Source of the DNA: Psychrobacillus glaciei
GTDB taxonomy: Bacteria; Bacillota; Bacilli; Bacillales_A; Planococcaceae
Assembly: GCF_008973485.1 (NCBI RefSeq)
Contig: NZ_CP031223.1
Location: 1,178,001 to 1,242,000, forward strand
Direction: 5' to 3'
DNA length: 64,000 nt
Shown: positions 18,692 through 26,213 of the stretch, one piece after another
Numbering within the stretch: the stretch's first letter is position 1
Layout: every line of letters begins with the position of its first letter
The notes under the pieces: generated by a model
Database searches by the model: none
The model's input: the letters and a program-made list of their open reading frames with translations, nothing else
Told to the model about the DNA's origin: nothing
Program-made: the position numbers and the translations under genes

Positions 18692-19303
18692 TCATTTAAA
18701 TGGGAAAACAAAAAATAGTAGTACTAACATGGTTATATGTGCCAGTATGATAAGTTGCATACTTTTTTTCCACTCATACAAATAACCTAAAATAATTCCT
18801 ACCACGAAAGAGCCGAGTACCCCTAACCAAAAACCACTAAAAACAATGGATATACTAAACAATACTGCGCTTATAACAACCGAATAAGAAGGTTTAAACC
18901 AGCGCTTTAATTGCTGTTGTATATAGCCTCTCCAAAATAATTCTTCTCCTGGTGCAATAAGAATTAAAAGGAGTAAATACTGCGATATAGAAGAGGGAGC
19001 AAATTTCGTGATAAAGTGATCAATACTTGTCGTTGAAAGCATAGGGAATATATGGATTATTTTGTAGCCAAATGCTATAATAGCATATAAAAGCATTCCA
19101 AAGCCTATACCTAGAAAAATATAGCGGATTGTTTTGACCTCATCTTTTATTTTAATATAAAAGTAAGCAATTGACATGAGAAAAAGGATCGTAAAAGTGT
19201 AGAAATACCAAAATACTTTCTCATTTGAAAATGATATCCATGTGAATGAATAAGCAAAGATCAAAGAAAGTAATAATCTTGCTAATGGTATTTGACGGTT
19301 CAT
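18692..19303 (-). CDS. CPBP-family (CAAX protease-like) membrane protein
   Basis: About 203 residues with six to seven hydrophobic helices. The first CPBP/Abi motif is clear, PGEELFWRGYIQ (EExxxR). The second motif, normally FxxxH after a Ser/Ala-rich stretch, reads LFSISIVFSGFW and lacks the histidine; a later histidine occurs in LAHITM. It may therefore be an inactive or altered member. Family members include prenyl-protein-like proteases and bacteriocin-immunity proteins; no bacteriocin genes are nearby. I prefer ATG 19303, since the upstream TTG at 19324 has no ribosome site. It lies downstream of ykvS on the same strand, 66 bases away. Confidence 0.8.
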   Translation of the reverse strand: MNRQIPLARLLLSLIFAYSFTWISFSNEKVFWYFYTFTILFLMSIAYFYIKIKDEVKTIRYIFLGIGFGMLLYAIIAFGYKIIHIFPMLSTTSIDHFITKFAPSSISQYLLLLILIAPGEELFWRGYIQQQLKRWFKPSYSVVISAVLFSISIVFSGFWLGVLGSFVVGIILGYLYEWKKSMQLIILAHITMLVLLFFVFPFK

Positions 19304-19369
19304 AAAAAAAGCACATCCTAACAATTATTTAAAATACCGTTCTTCTTTGAAAGAGGAACGGTAAGACGT

Positions 19370-19558
19370 TTAATCTTCATTACTATATAATATTTTATAA
19401 CGTTTATGGTTTACTACGGTCTTTTCTTCTATTTCGAGTTCATCAAAGTTCTCCATAAATGTTAAGTTAACTATAACAGAGTTTTCGTTAACTTTTTCGA
19501 CAATACCTTGAAGACCGTCTCTAAACTCGATAATATTTCCAATTTCTGCAACTTTCAC
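19370..19558 (-). CDS. ykvS: YkvS-family small protein (DUF2187)
   Basis: 62 residues, matching YkvS in size. The sequence is a single SH3-like small domain: GNIIEFRDGLQGIVEKVNEN followed by SVIVNLTF, a pattern I know from DUF2187. Function unknown; the fold suggests nucleic-acid or protein binding. GTG start with GGGGAGG about 8 bases upstream. The position beside other genes of the ykv-yku region of B. subtilis supports the name. Confidence 0.82.
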   Translation of the reverse strand: MKVAEIGNIIEFRDGLQGIVEKVNENSVIVNLTFMENFDELEIEEKTVVNHKRYKILYSNED

Positions 19559-19683
19559 AGACTGTACCTCCCCTTTTTAGAACTTATTAAATTACAGTTT
19601 GCCCTAAAAAAAGGTATACGTAAAGTATTTTAGTCAAAAGTTTAAAAATTATACATCATTGGGAAAAAGAAAGGAATGATACA

Positions 19684-19872
19684 ATGCAAAAATATGAAGA
19701 AATGTTGGATCTCCTTAAAAGTGGAGATATACAAACATTAGAAATTTCGAAAGACGAATTTCTTACTTTTCGTGAAGTATTGATCAAAAGAGAGGATTTT
19801 AAGCATTTTTCTGGAAATGCAATGCAAGGTGCTCAAGTTGTATATACTTACTTAAAAGTTCCGAGAAGTTAA
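19684..19872 (+). CDS. Small conserved-looking protein of unknown function
   Basis: 62 residues, MQKYEEMLDLLKSGDIQTLE at the start, helical and charged, with no cysteine, signal peptide or membrane segment. The ribosome site AAAGGAATG lies 5-7 bases before the ATG and the frame fills the space between the ykvS promoter and the Spo0E-like gene, so it is probably real. I do not recognise the family. Inverted repeats CCGAGAA (inside the last codons) and TTCTCGG (19894-19901) form a possible terminator with a large loop. Confidence 0.7.
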   Translation: MQKYEEMLDLLKSGDIQTLEISKDEFLTFREVLIKREDFKHFSGNAMQGAQVVYTYLKVPRS

Positions 19873-19884
19873 TCTGTCATTAAT

Positions 19885-19891
19885 TGTCGAA
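19885..19891 (+). promoter_or_regulatory. Possible Spo0A box upstream of the Spo0E-like gene
   Basis: ATTGTCGAAAAG contains a perfect TGTCGAA core, 75 bases before the Spo0E-like start. It overlaps the loop of a possible terminator for the previous gene, so a chance match cannot be excluded. Confidence 0.35.
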
Positions 19892-19965
19892 AAGTTCTCG
19901 GTTTAAAACTTCCAACAAAAGGTATACTGAAAAGAATGTATATATTGTTAAAGGGGCGATTCTAT

Positions 19966-20136
19966 ATGTTAGAATCTATTTTAAAGCGCGTAGAATATAC
20001 GAGAGAGAAAATGATACAGTCTGCTACTGAGAAGGGTGTATCCAATTTAGAAACTATTCGTTTAAGTGAAGAGTTAGATCAGCTTTTAAACGAGTTCCAA
20101 CACTTGGAGAATATTGTGATGAATGTTCTAGAGTAG
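19966..20136 (+). CDS. Spo0E-like aspartyl-phosphate phosphatase
   Basis: 56 residues from ATG 19966 (AAAGGGGCG ribosome site). Two helices joined by a short turn, with the family motif SEELDQLL (the SxxLD core), in which the aspartate attacks the phosphoryl group of Spo0A-P. Such small phosphatases drain phosphate from Spo0A and delay sporulation. An upstream TTG/ATG at 19936 is in frame but has no site. It lies 26 bases before the MoxR gene and could be cotranscribed with it. The presence of this gene supports a spore-forming host. Confidence 0.85.
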   Translation: MLESILKRVEYTREKMIQSATEKGVSNLETIRLSEELDQLLNEFQHLENIVMNVLE

Positions 20137-20162
20137 AATAGCTTATAAGGGGAGAATTGCAT

Positions 20163-21101
20163 ATGAATAGTATTTCCTTGCTTCGAGAAGAATTGAACAA
20201 AGCGGTGATTGGAAGGGAAAAAGAAATTGAACTAATGCTAATGGGCCTTATTCTACAAGGACATGTTCTTTTAGAAAGCGTACCTGGTTCCGGTAAAACA
20301 ATGATGGCTAAGTCATTTGCTGAAGCAATTCAAGGCGAGTTTAAGCGGTTACAATTTACGCCGGATGTTTTACCATCCGATGTAACTGGTATTAGTTTTT
20401 TTCATCCAAAAAAACAAGATTTCGTCCTTAGAGTAGGACCGGTAATGAGTAATATATTACTTGCGGACGAGATAAACCGTGCGACACCAAGAACACAGTC
20501 GAGTTTACTGGAATCAATGGAAGAAAAACAAGTTACAATTGATGGAGAAACCATTAAGTTACTAACTCCTTTTATGGTAATTGCTACGCAAAATCCAGTC
20601 GAGTCTCAACAAGGAACATTTCCGCTTCCTGCTGCACAATTAGACCGATTTTTATTTAAATTAACGATTGATTATCCTTCCGTGGAAGAAGAAAGAGTTA
20701 TATTACAACAATTTGGACGTACTCCAGGAGAGATAAAATCAAAAAAAGTAGTGACGTTAGAACAAATTGGAAATTGGTCTGAGCAAGTAAAGGATGTCGC
20801 AGTGCATGATGACATCATGACATATATCATTCAAATCGTACATAGTACTAGAAACCACCCATATATTGAATTAGGGTTAAGTAGTCGAGCTTCGCTTGCG
20901 CTACTGCAAGCTGCTAAAGCACATGCATTTATAAACAATAGAATGTATGTCACACCCGATGATGTGAAAAATGTTATTGAACCTGTGTGTCTTCACCGAA
21001 TGAAACTTTCCTCTCAAGGAATGCTCATTCATAACTTAGTAGAGGTTATGAGAGAACTAGTTAGCAAGATTGAAGTTCCTGTAGAGGCTACTATTCGATG
21101 A
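20163..21101 (+). CDS. MoxR-family AAA+ ATPase (first set)
   Basis: About 312 residues from ATG 20163, with AAGGGGAG upstream. It has Walker A ESVPGSGKTMM, the FTPDVLPSDVTG segment, Walker B LLADEINRATPRTQSSLLE, sensor 1 VIATQNPVE and the C-terminal lid, the whole MoxR pattern. MoxR ATPases act as chaperones that remodel von Willebrand proteins. It corresponds to B. subtilis YeaC, and its stop overlaps the start of the DUF58 gene by 4 bases (ATGA), so the two are translationally coupled. A second, separate MoxR gene lies at 37606; the two share motif spacing but differ in most residues. Confidence 0.93.
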   Translation: MNSISLLREELNKAVIGREKEIELMLMGLILQGHVLLESVPGSGKTMMAKSFAEAIQGEFKRLQFTPDVLPSDVTGISFFHPKKQDFVLRVGPVMSNILLADEINRATPRTQSSLLESMEEKQVTIDGETIKLLTPFMVIATQNPVESQQGTFPLPAAQLDRFLFKLTIDYPSVEEERVILQQFGRTPGEIKSKKVVTLEQIGNWSEQVKDVAVHDDIMTYIIQIVHSTRNHPYIELGLSSRASLALLQAAKAHAFINNRMYVTPDDVKNVIEPVCLHRMKLSSQGMLIHNLVEVMRELVSKIEVPVEATIR

Positions 21102-22249
21102 ATTGGAATCGTCAAGATTTAGGTATGAAGAATACGAGCATATATGTAAATATACTGATTATAATATGTTTCTTTAGTTTTCTTTTTAAGCAATATGCCT
21201 TTTTATCTCTTTTTTCTTTTTTATTAATGATTGCGCTTGTACAAGTGTACTATTATCGAAAGGTAGGTGAAAAATTAGAGCTGTTAAATGGAAAAAAGAG
21301 AGTCCGTTTAATGAAAGATACTACATCTCATATTGTACTAAACTTCCAAAATAAAGGGTTGCCTATTTGGAATGGAACCCTATTAATATCTTTTCAAACT
21401 TCTATAGAACCAAATGGAATTGCGAATACAACAATTGCGGGTTTTCACGATGTGAGAGTCCCTTTCACTATTGGTTATAAAAAGGAAGTTACATTGAAAA
21501 TTCCTATAAAAGGTGTTCACAGAGGACTAGCTAGGATCAAAGAAATTGAAATCCAAATTCCACATCCTTTAACGGATGGATCGGTTTTACTTGAATATAA
21601 GCCATTTATTTTAATGGATGCAATTGTTTATCCACAAATATATCCTATTGATGATGAGCTTACCCCTTCTAAATTTAAGCAAGGTAGTTTAGAATTAAAT
21701 TCTTCTTTATTTGACGATCCTTTTTTTCCTGTAGGAACAAGACAGTATGAGCAAGGAGATCAATTTCATCATATTCACTGGAAAGCTAGTGCTAAAACAC
21801 AAGAGTTGCAAACGAAAGTATTTACAAAAGTAGCGGATGTTTCCGTCTTATTTGTTGTAAATCTGAAGGAAAAGTTTAGTGTAGTTTCAGATTTTGAAGA
21901 AAAAATAGAGTGGCTCGCTTCTCATATAGATGCTTGCTATAAAAAAGACATCCCTTTCTCATTTGCGATAAATATACGAGCATATGGAAAATATCCTTTT
22001 GTTTATTTGCCAATAGGGAGCGGAGATACGCATCGGATACTAGGATTAGAGATTCTCTCCATATTGTCTGTGAGTGATATTCTAATTCCATTTGAAAAGA
22101 TGATTGCGTTCATAGATACCCATGAAGAGCTACCTGTTGCTGTATATATTATGACACATGACTTAAATCAGTTTTTACCTTCTCTAATCCCTTGGGAGCA
22201 ACGTACAAATGTTTGGTATCCAATGGATTTAAGTATAGGGGGAGTATAA
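21098..22249 (+). CDS. DUF58 membrane protein (YeaD-like)
   Basis: 383 residues. Two N-terminal membrane helices (residues 13-50) precede an extracellular beta-rich part and the DUF58 signature GTRQYEQGDQFHHIHWKASA, then a vWA-like remainder. In the YeaC-YeaD-YebA order of B. subtilis this is the MoxR partner. The DUF58 motif is thought to be part of a degenerate vWA fold. Start by the ATGA overlap with the MoxR gene. Role in the envelope inferred, not known. Confidence 0.88.
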   Translation: MNWNRQDLGMKNTSIYVNILIIICFFSFLFKQYAFLSLFSFLLMIALVQVYYYRKVGEKLELLNGKKRVRLMKDTTSHIVLNFQNKGLPIWNGTLLISFQTSIEPNGIANTTIAGFHDVRVPFTIGYKKEVTLKIPIKGVHRGLARIKEIEIQIPHPLTDGSVLLEYKPFILMDAIVYPQIYPIDDELTPSKFKQGSLELNSSLFDDPFFPVGTRQYEQGDQFHHIHWKASAKTQELQTKVFTKVADVSVLFVVNLKEKFSVVSDFEEKIEWLASHIDACYKKDIPFSFAINIRAYGKYPFVYLPIGSGDTHRILGLEILSILSVSDILIPFEKMIAFIDTHEELPVAVYIMTHDLNQFLPSLIPWEQRTNVWYPMDLSIGGV

Positions 22250-22251
22250 TT

Positions 22252-23487
22252 ATGCATAATTCGACCCGTACTGTTAATATTCAAGTACAGTCTTTTGGAA
22301 ACTATTTAGAAGATATGTGGTTTATCGCTTTGATTTTAATTCTTATTTCAAAAGAAACAACTATAGCCACCCCTTTTGTTTGGATAGGACTTCAATTAGT
22401 TATTGCACTTGCATGTCTTTTTATTTTTAGACAAACAGGACCCAATATGTTCATTCCATTTGTTGTCCCTACAATAATTTTATCAGTCCTTTTCCTTTTT
22501 GGAGCTCCTTTTTGGTTATTTGTATTAGGTGCCGTGATTTCAATATGGCGAATTCAAGCTAGGTTTAATACTCTTCAAAACGAGCAGACTACGGATAGTA
22601 GCTTTTCACTATTATTTTTAGCTACTTTTCTATTCGTACATCTTACTTGTTTTCTATTAAGTTATGAAGCATATCGTTTGCTTCTCTATACAGTGTTTAT
22701 AACAGGTATAGCTCTATTTGTTGGAATCCGTTTATTCTCAGTTTCTATGAACTCATCCAGTCACAATTCTCTGAAAAAAAACAACTTATTAAGTATCTAT
22801 CTTGTTAGTATAGTTTCGGTGACCAGTTTATCTGCGATTATTTATTTCCTCGCACCTATTATTCGTAAAATGGTAGATGTTCTATTTGGAGGTATACTTC
22901 GTGTAGTACTTATCCCTTTTGGACCTTTAATGAGCTATTTTGAAGATCTGGTTAGTAAATTACAAATGAGGCAGTTCGAAGAGAGCGGACACGTATCGGT
23001 AGGAGAACAAGGCGAAATAGAGAAAAAAGTATTTACTGTTGGAACTAATTCAAATTTCCCTATCGGATGGATCTTTTTAGGACTAGCTACAATTGCAATT
23101 TTATTTTTTATACGATATTTATTAAAGAATAAACCAGAAAAATTAGAAATGGAGCAAATTGAAATTGAGTATGAGAACAATGAAATAAATGAAATAGAAA
23201 AACAAAAGAGTCAATCAAATTCCTTATACAAAGTAGAAACATCTCTTTTACGTGAAAAGTATGTACAGTTTGAAATGGAAGCTCATTCATATGAGTATGA
23301 GAGAAATAAAAGTGAAACGGTAAGAGAATGGTTTAAAAGAATGAACTGGGATGTGGACGTTGTATTTTTTCAACTATATGAAGAAGTGAGATACGGAAGC
23401 CATTCGATTAGTTCTGATAAAGCGGAATTATTTTTGATTACATTAAATGAAACAAGAAGAAAATTTTTTATTGAAAAAGATGTTTAA
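22252..23487 (+). CDS. Multi-span membrane protein with DUF4129-like C-terminus (YebA position)
   Basis: 411 residues from ATG 22252, just 2 bases after the DUF58 stop, with AGGGGG upstream. Five or six helices in the first 190 residues, a seventh near ALFVRIFLV-like VVSLIYFLAP, an extracellular stretch, and one more helix before a soluble tail ending TRRKFFIEKDV. It sits where B. subtilis has YebA, but YebA has a transglutaminase-like domain and this protein is much shorter; no Cys-His-Asp triad segment is visible. So it seems a YebA-like protein without the transglutaminase part, or a separate family. A terminator follows. Confidence 0.75.
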   Translation: MHNSTRTVNIQVQSFGNYLEDMWFIALILILISKETTIATPFVWIGLQLVIALACLFIFRQTGPNMFIPFVVPTIILSVLFLFGAPFWLFVLGAVISIWRIQARFNTLQNEQTTDSSFSLLFLATFLFVHLTCFLLSYEAYRLLLYTVFITGIALFVGIRLFSVSMNSSSHNSLKKNNLLSIYLVSIVSVTSLSAIIYFLAPIIRKMVDVLFGGILRVVLIPFGPLMSYFEDLVSKLQMRQFEESGHVSVGEQGEIEKKVFTVGTNSNFPIGWIFLGLATIAILFFIRYLLKNKPEKLEMEQIEIEYENNEINEIEKQKSQSNSLYKVETSLLREKYVQFEMEAHSYEYERNKSETVREWFKRMNWDVDVVFFQLYEEVRYGSHSISSDKAELFLITLNETRRKFFIEKDV

Positions 23488-23549
23488 AGAAATGAAAAAC
23501 GGGGCATATTAATAAAGAACACAGCAACATTCTCATTTCCCCCTTTTTA

Positions 23550-23587
23550 AGGATCATCCAAAAGTATTTGGGTGATCCTCTTTTTTT
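23550..23587 (+). terminator. Terminator of the first MoxR operon
   Basis: AGGATCATCCAAA and TTTGGGTGATCCT pair along 13 bases (one G-U), followed by CTTTTTTT. Confidence 0.9.
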
Positions 23588-23628
23588 GGTACACTATACA
23601 TATAAAAAATACTTATGGGGGAATAGAC

Positions 23629-24498
23629 ATGTCAGAGAAACTAAAAACAGGTTTTATCGGTATAGGAGTTATGGGCAAAAGTTTAGTTAAGCATCTATTA
23701 AAAGCAGGTCATGAAGTAGTTGTTTATACAAGAACAAAAGAAAAAGCAGAAGAACTAATTTCAATGGGGGCTTCTTGGGCAGGAACTCCAAGTGAAGCAG
23801 CAAGCAATACGCAAATTGTGTTTACGATGGTTGGATATCCACATGATGTAGAGGAAATATATTTTGGAGAGCAAGGAATATTGAAAGCTAATAATAAAGG
23901 GTTAGTTCTAGTTGATATGACTACTTCTACACCGACACTTGCCCAAAAAATTGAGCGAGCTGCAAAAGAAAAAGAAATGCTTTCTCTCGATGCACCAGTT
24001 TCCGGTGGAGATATCGGAGCGCAATCGGGAAAACTTTCAATTATGTGCGGTGGAGAAATAGAAACTTTCGATCAAGTGTTGCCTGTTTTAAGCCTTTTTG
24101 GAGAAACAATTTACTACCAAGGACCAGCCGGTGCAGGTCAGCATACAAAAATGTGTAACCAAATTACGATAGCAACTGGTATGATCGGGGTCTGCGAAGC
24201 ACTTGCATACGGAAAAAAAGCGGGATTAGATTTAGATCAAGTGTTACGTTCTATATCCACAGGAGCGGCAGGATCTTGGTCACTCAGTAATTTAGCTCCA
24301 CGAATGATAGCAGGCAACTTTGAACCTGGATTTTACATCAAACACTTCGTGAAAGATATGAAGATTGCTTTAGAAGAAGCAGAAAAGATGAACTTGCAAC
24401 TTCCTGGATTACAACTGACGAAATCTATGTACGACGAGTTAGTAGCCCAAGGATATGAAGATAACGGGACTCAGTCTTTAATAAAATTATACGAATGA
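23629..24498 (+). CDS. 3-hydroxyisobutyrate-dehydrogenase-family oxidoreductase (YkwC-like)
   Basis: 289 residues from ATG 23629 (GGGGGAATAG upstream). N-terminal Rossmann fold GFIGIGVMGKSLVKHLL with TRT as the likely NADP-selecting turn, then the substrate motif DAPVSGGDIGAQSGKL, the catalytic lysine in GAGQHTKMCNQ, and the all-helical C-terminal half. It reduces or oxidises a beta-hydroxyacid; the exact substrate is unknown. Size and its place next to cheV fit B. subtilis YkwC. An earlier frame start at 23572 lies in the terminator T run and is not used. Confidence 0.9.
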   Translation: MSEKLKTGFIGIGVMGKSLVKHLLKAGHEVVVYTRTKEKAEELISMGASWAGTPSEAASNTQIVFTMVGYPHDVEEIYFGEQGILKANNKGLVLVDMTTSTPTLAQKIERAAKEKEMLSLDAPVSGGDIGAQSGKLSIMCGGEIETFDQVLPVLSLFGETIYYQGPAGAGQHTKMCNQITIATGMIGVCEALAYGKKAGLDLDQVLRSISTGAAGSWSLSNLAPRMIAGNFEPGFYIKHFVKDMKIALEEAEKMNLQLPGLQLTKSMYDELVAQGYEDNGTQSLIKLYE

Positions 24499-24566
24499 TA
24501 TAGGAGGTAATTACTACTATATGATACAATTGATATATATGAATATAGAAGGAAAGGGTGAATCGT

Positions 24567-25472
24567 GTGAATGATCATAAAGGCATTTTACTTGAAAGTG
24601 GAACAAACGAATTAGAAATTGTGGAATTTCAAGTAGGTTCTAACAAATTCGGTATAAATGTAATTAAAGTAAAAGAAATAATTCAGCCTATTAAAGTGAC
24701 ATTTATCCCGCATGCCCATCCACATGTGGAAGGTATTGTTCAACTGCGTGGAGAGGTACTACCAGTAGTAAGTATGGCAAAGGTTTTGGGATTACCTGTA
24801 GTAGTTAAAAACGAACAGGAAAAATATATTGTTGCAGAATTCAATAAGCAAAGAGTCGTTTTTCATGTGGATAATGTGACACAAATTCATCGTATTTCCT
24901 GGGATCAAATTGAAAAGCCTTCTGATATCTATCAAGGAAGTGCTTCGCATGTAATTGGTGTTATAAAACGTGACGATGAAATGATTCTACTACTAGACTT
25001 TGAGCGGATCATTGTAGATATTAATCCAGAATCAGGTATTAATGTAGATTCAGTAAAAAAACTGGGGAAACGTGAGCGTTCAAATAAGAAGATTGTCATT
25101 GCGGAAGATTCACCGCTTTTACGAAAACTATTACATGATACATTAAACGAAGCGGGTTATGTTAACTTAGATTTTTTTGAAAATGGGAAGGATGCACTAG
25201 ACTTTCTAGAAAGCTTAGAGAAAGTGTCGTCTGATGTTTCGGAGCATGTGCAAATGGTAGTCACTGATATTGAAATGCCTCAAATGGATGGACATGCTCT
25301 AACTAGAAGAATTAAAGAAAGTAGTAATTTATCGAAGCTGCCAGTTCTAATATTTTCTAGTTTAATAACGGATGATCTTAGACATAAGGGAGACCAAGTC
25401 GGAGCAGAAGATCAGATAAGTAAACCAGAAATTGCGGAGCTAGTATTAAAAATAGATAAATTTATTTTATAA
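24567..25472 (+). CDS. cheV: Chemotaxis coupling protein CheV
   Basis: About 301 residues with two domains: a CheW-like domain (EIVEFQVGSNKFGINVIKVKE up to residue 150) and a receiver domain with acidic pocket VIAEDSPLLR, phospho-acceptor aspartate in VVTDIEMPQMDG (residue 234) and the conserved lysine in QISKPE. CheV couples receptors to CheA and helps adaptation. The start is either GTG 24558 or GTG 24567; the AAGGAAAGGG site suits 24567 better. Its presence implies a motile host, though no flagellar genes are in the window. A shared terminator lies between it and ykyB. Confidence 0.95.
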   Translation: MNDHKGILLESGTNELEIVEFQVGSNKFGINVIKVKEIIQPIKVTFIPHAHPHVEGIVQLRGEVLPVVSMAKVLGLPVVVKNEQEKYIVAEFNKQRVVFHVDNVTQIHRISWDQIEKPSDIYQGSASHVIGVIKRDDEMILLLDFERIIVDINPESGINVDSVKKLGKRERSNKKIVIAEDSPLLRKLLHDTLNEAGYVNLDFFENGKDALDFLESLEKVSSDVSEHVQMVVTDIEMPQMDGHALTRRIKESSNLSKLPVLIFSSLITDDLRHKGDQVGAEDQISKPEIAELVLKIDKFIL

Positions 25473-25512
25473 AAAACTAGCGTGAAATGATGTCATTTCA
25501 CGCTAGTTTTTT
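25471..25512. terminator. Two-way terminator between cheV and ykyB
   Basis: AAAACTAGCGTGAAATGA and TCATTTCACGCTAGTTTT form a perfect 18-pair stem with loop TG, with A and T runs on either side; the genes face each other. Confidence 0.95.
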
Positions 25513-25548
25513 ACTTTCATTCTAACAAAAATTATCTTAAGTGCTCAC

Positions 25549-26007
25549 TCATCTATCTAGATATGATTTATTCGTTTTAGTGTACGTTCTCGCATAACTT
25601 TTAGAATAGATGGGAGATTGTTTTGGGGTTCTCCGAATAATCGATTGAGGTCCGATATAATCAGAAAGTAGTTGCTTTGCCATTCGTAAATTCATTTTTC
25701 GAATGGGATTTCTATAGGTATCATCTAAATTGCCAAGATGGGGCAAGTTTTTGAAATCTTCTTTAACCGGTATTATATGAAAATAATAATCTGCACATTG
25801 GATTAATACCGAGGATTGCTGTTGACTAAACTTAGGATTACGGACAAAGTGAAGACCTATTTTTTTAGCTTTGTTTTCAGCTAACATTTTAGTTAGAGCT
25901 AATTTCTTTAACTCGTAAAGTGGTTTGTTATCAATTGCTGTTTTAGCATGACGATTAACGGTATAAATAGCAGTAGCAATACGTTCTTCATCTGTTGTCC
26001 TTATCAT
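25549..26007 (-). CDS. ykyB: YkyB-family protein
   Basis: 152 residues, near YkyB in size. It starts IRTTDEERIATAIYTVNRHAK and ends in a Ser/Tyr/Lys-rich tail. The N-terminal helix-rich half and FHIIPVKEDFK fit what I recall of the family, which has no known function. It is convergent with cheV exactly as in B. subtilis, which is the main support. No signal peptide or membrane segment. Confidence 0.85.
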   Translation of the reverse strand: MIRTTDEERIATAIYTVNRHAKTAIDNKPLYELKKLALTKMLAENKAKKIGLHFVRNPKFSQQQSSVLIQCADYYFHIIPVKEDFKNLPHLGNLDDTYRNPIRKMNLRMAKQLLSDYIGPQSIIRRTPKQSPIYSKSYARTYTKTNKSYLDR

Positions 26008-26213
26008 GAAATCCCCACCTAATAAATTTGTTATTTACATAATCATACCAATTTTCAGTGAAATTGTATACAAAAATCAAAGGATTAAATTATTTACAAC
26101 TATATTAAAAAACAGAAACTAAAGATAATGAAAATAATGTCGATAAAACAGAGTGAAGTAATATTTGAAATTTGTATCCTAATGCTAGGTTGTGATACAT
26201 ATTGGAGGGCTAC

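Noticed and set aside
24500-24557. Possible separate promoter for cheV (TATATATGAATATAG)
   Set aside because: AT-rich without a -35 at proper spacing; cannot be told from background.
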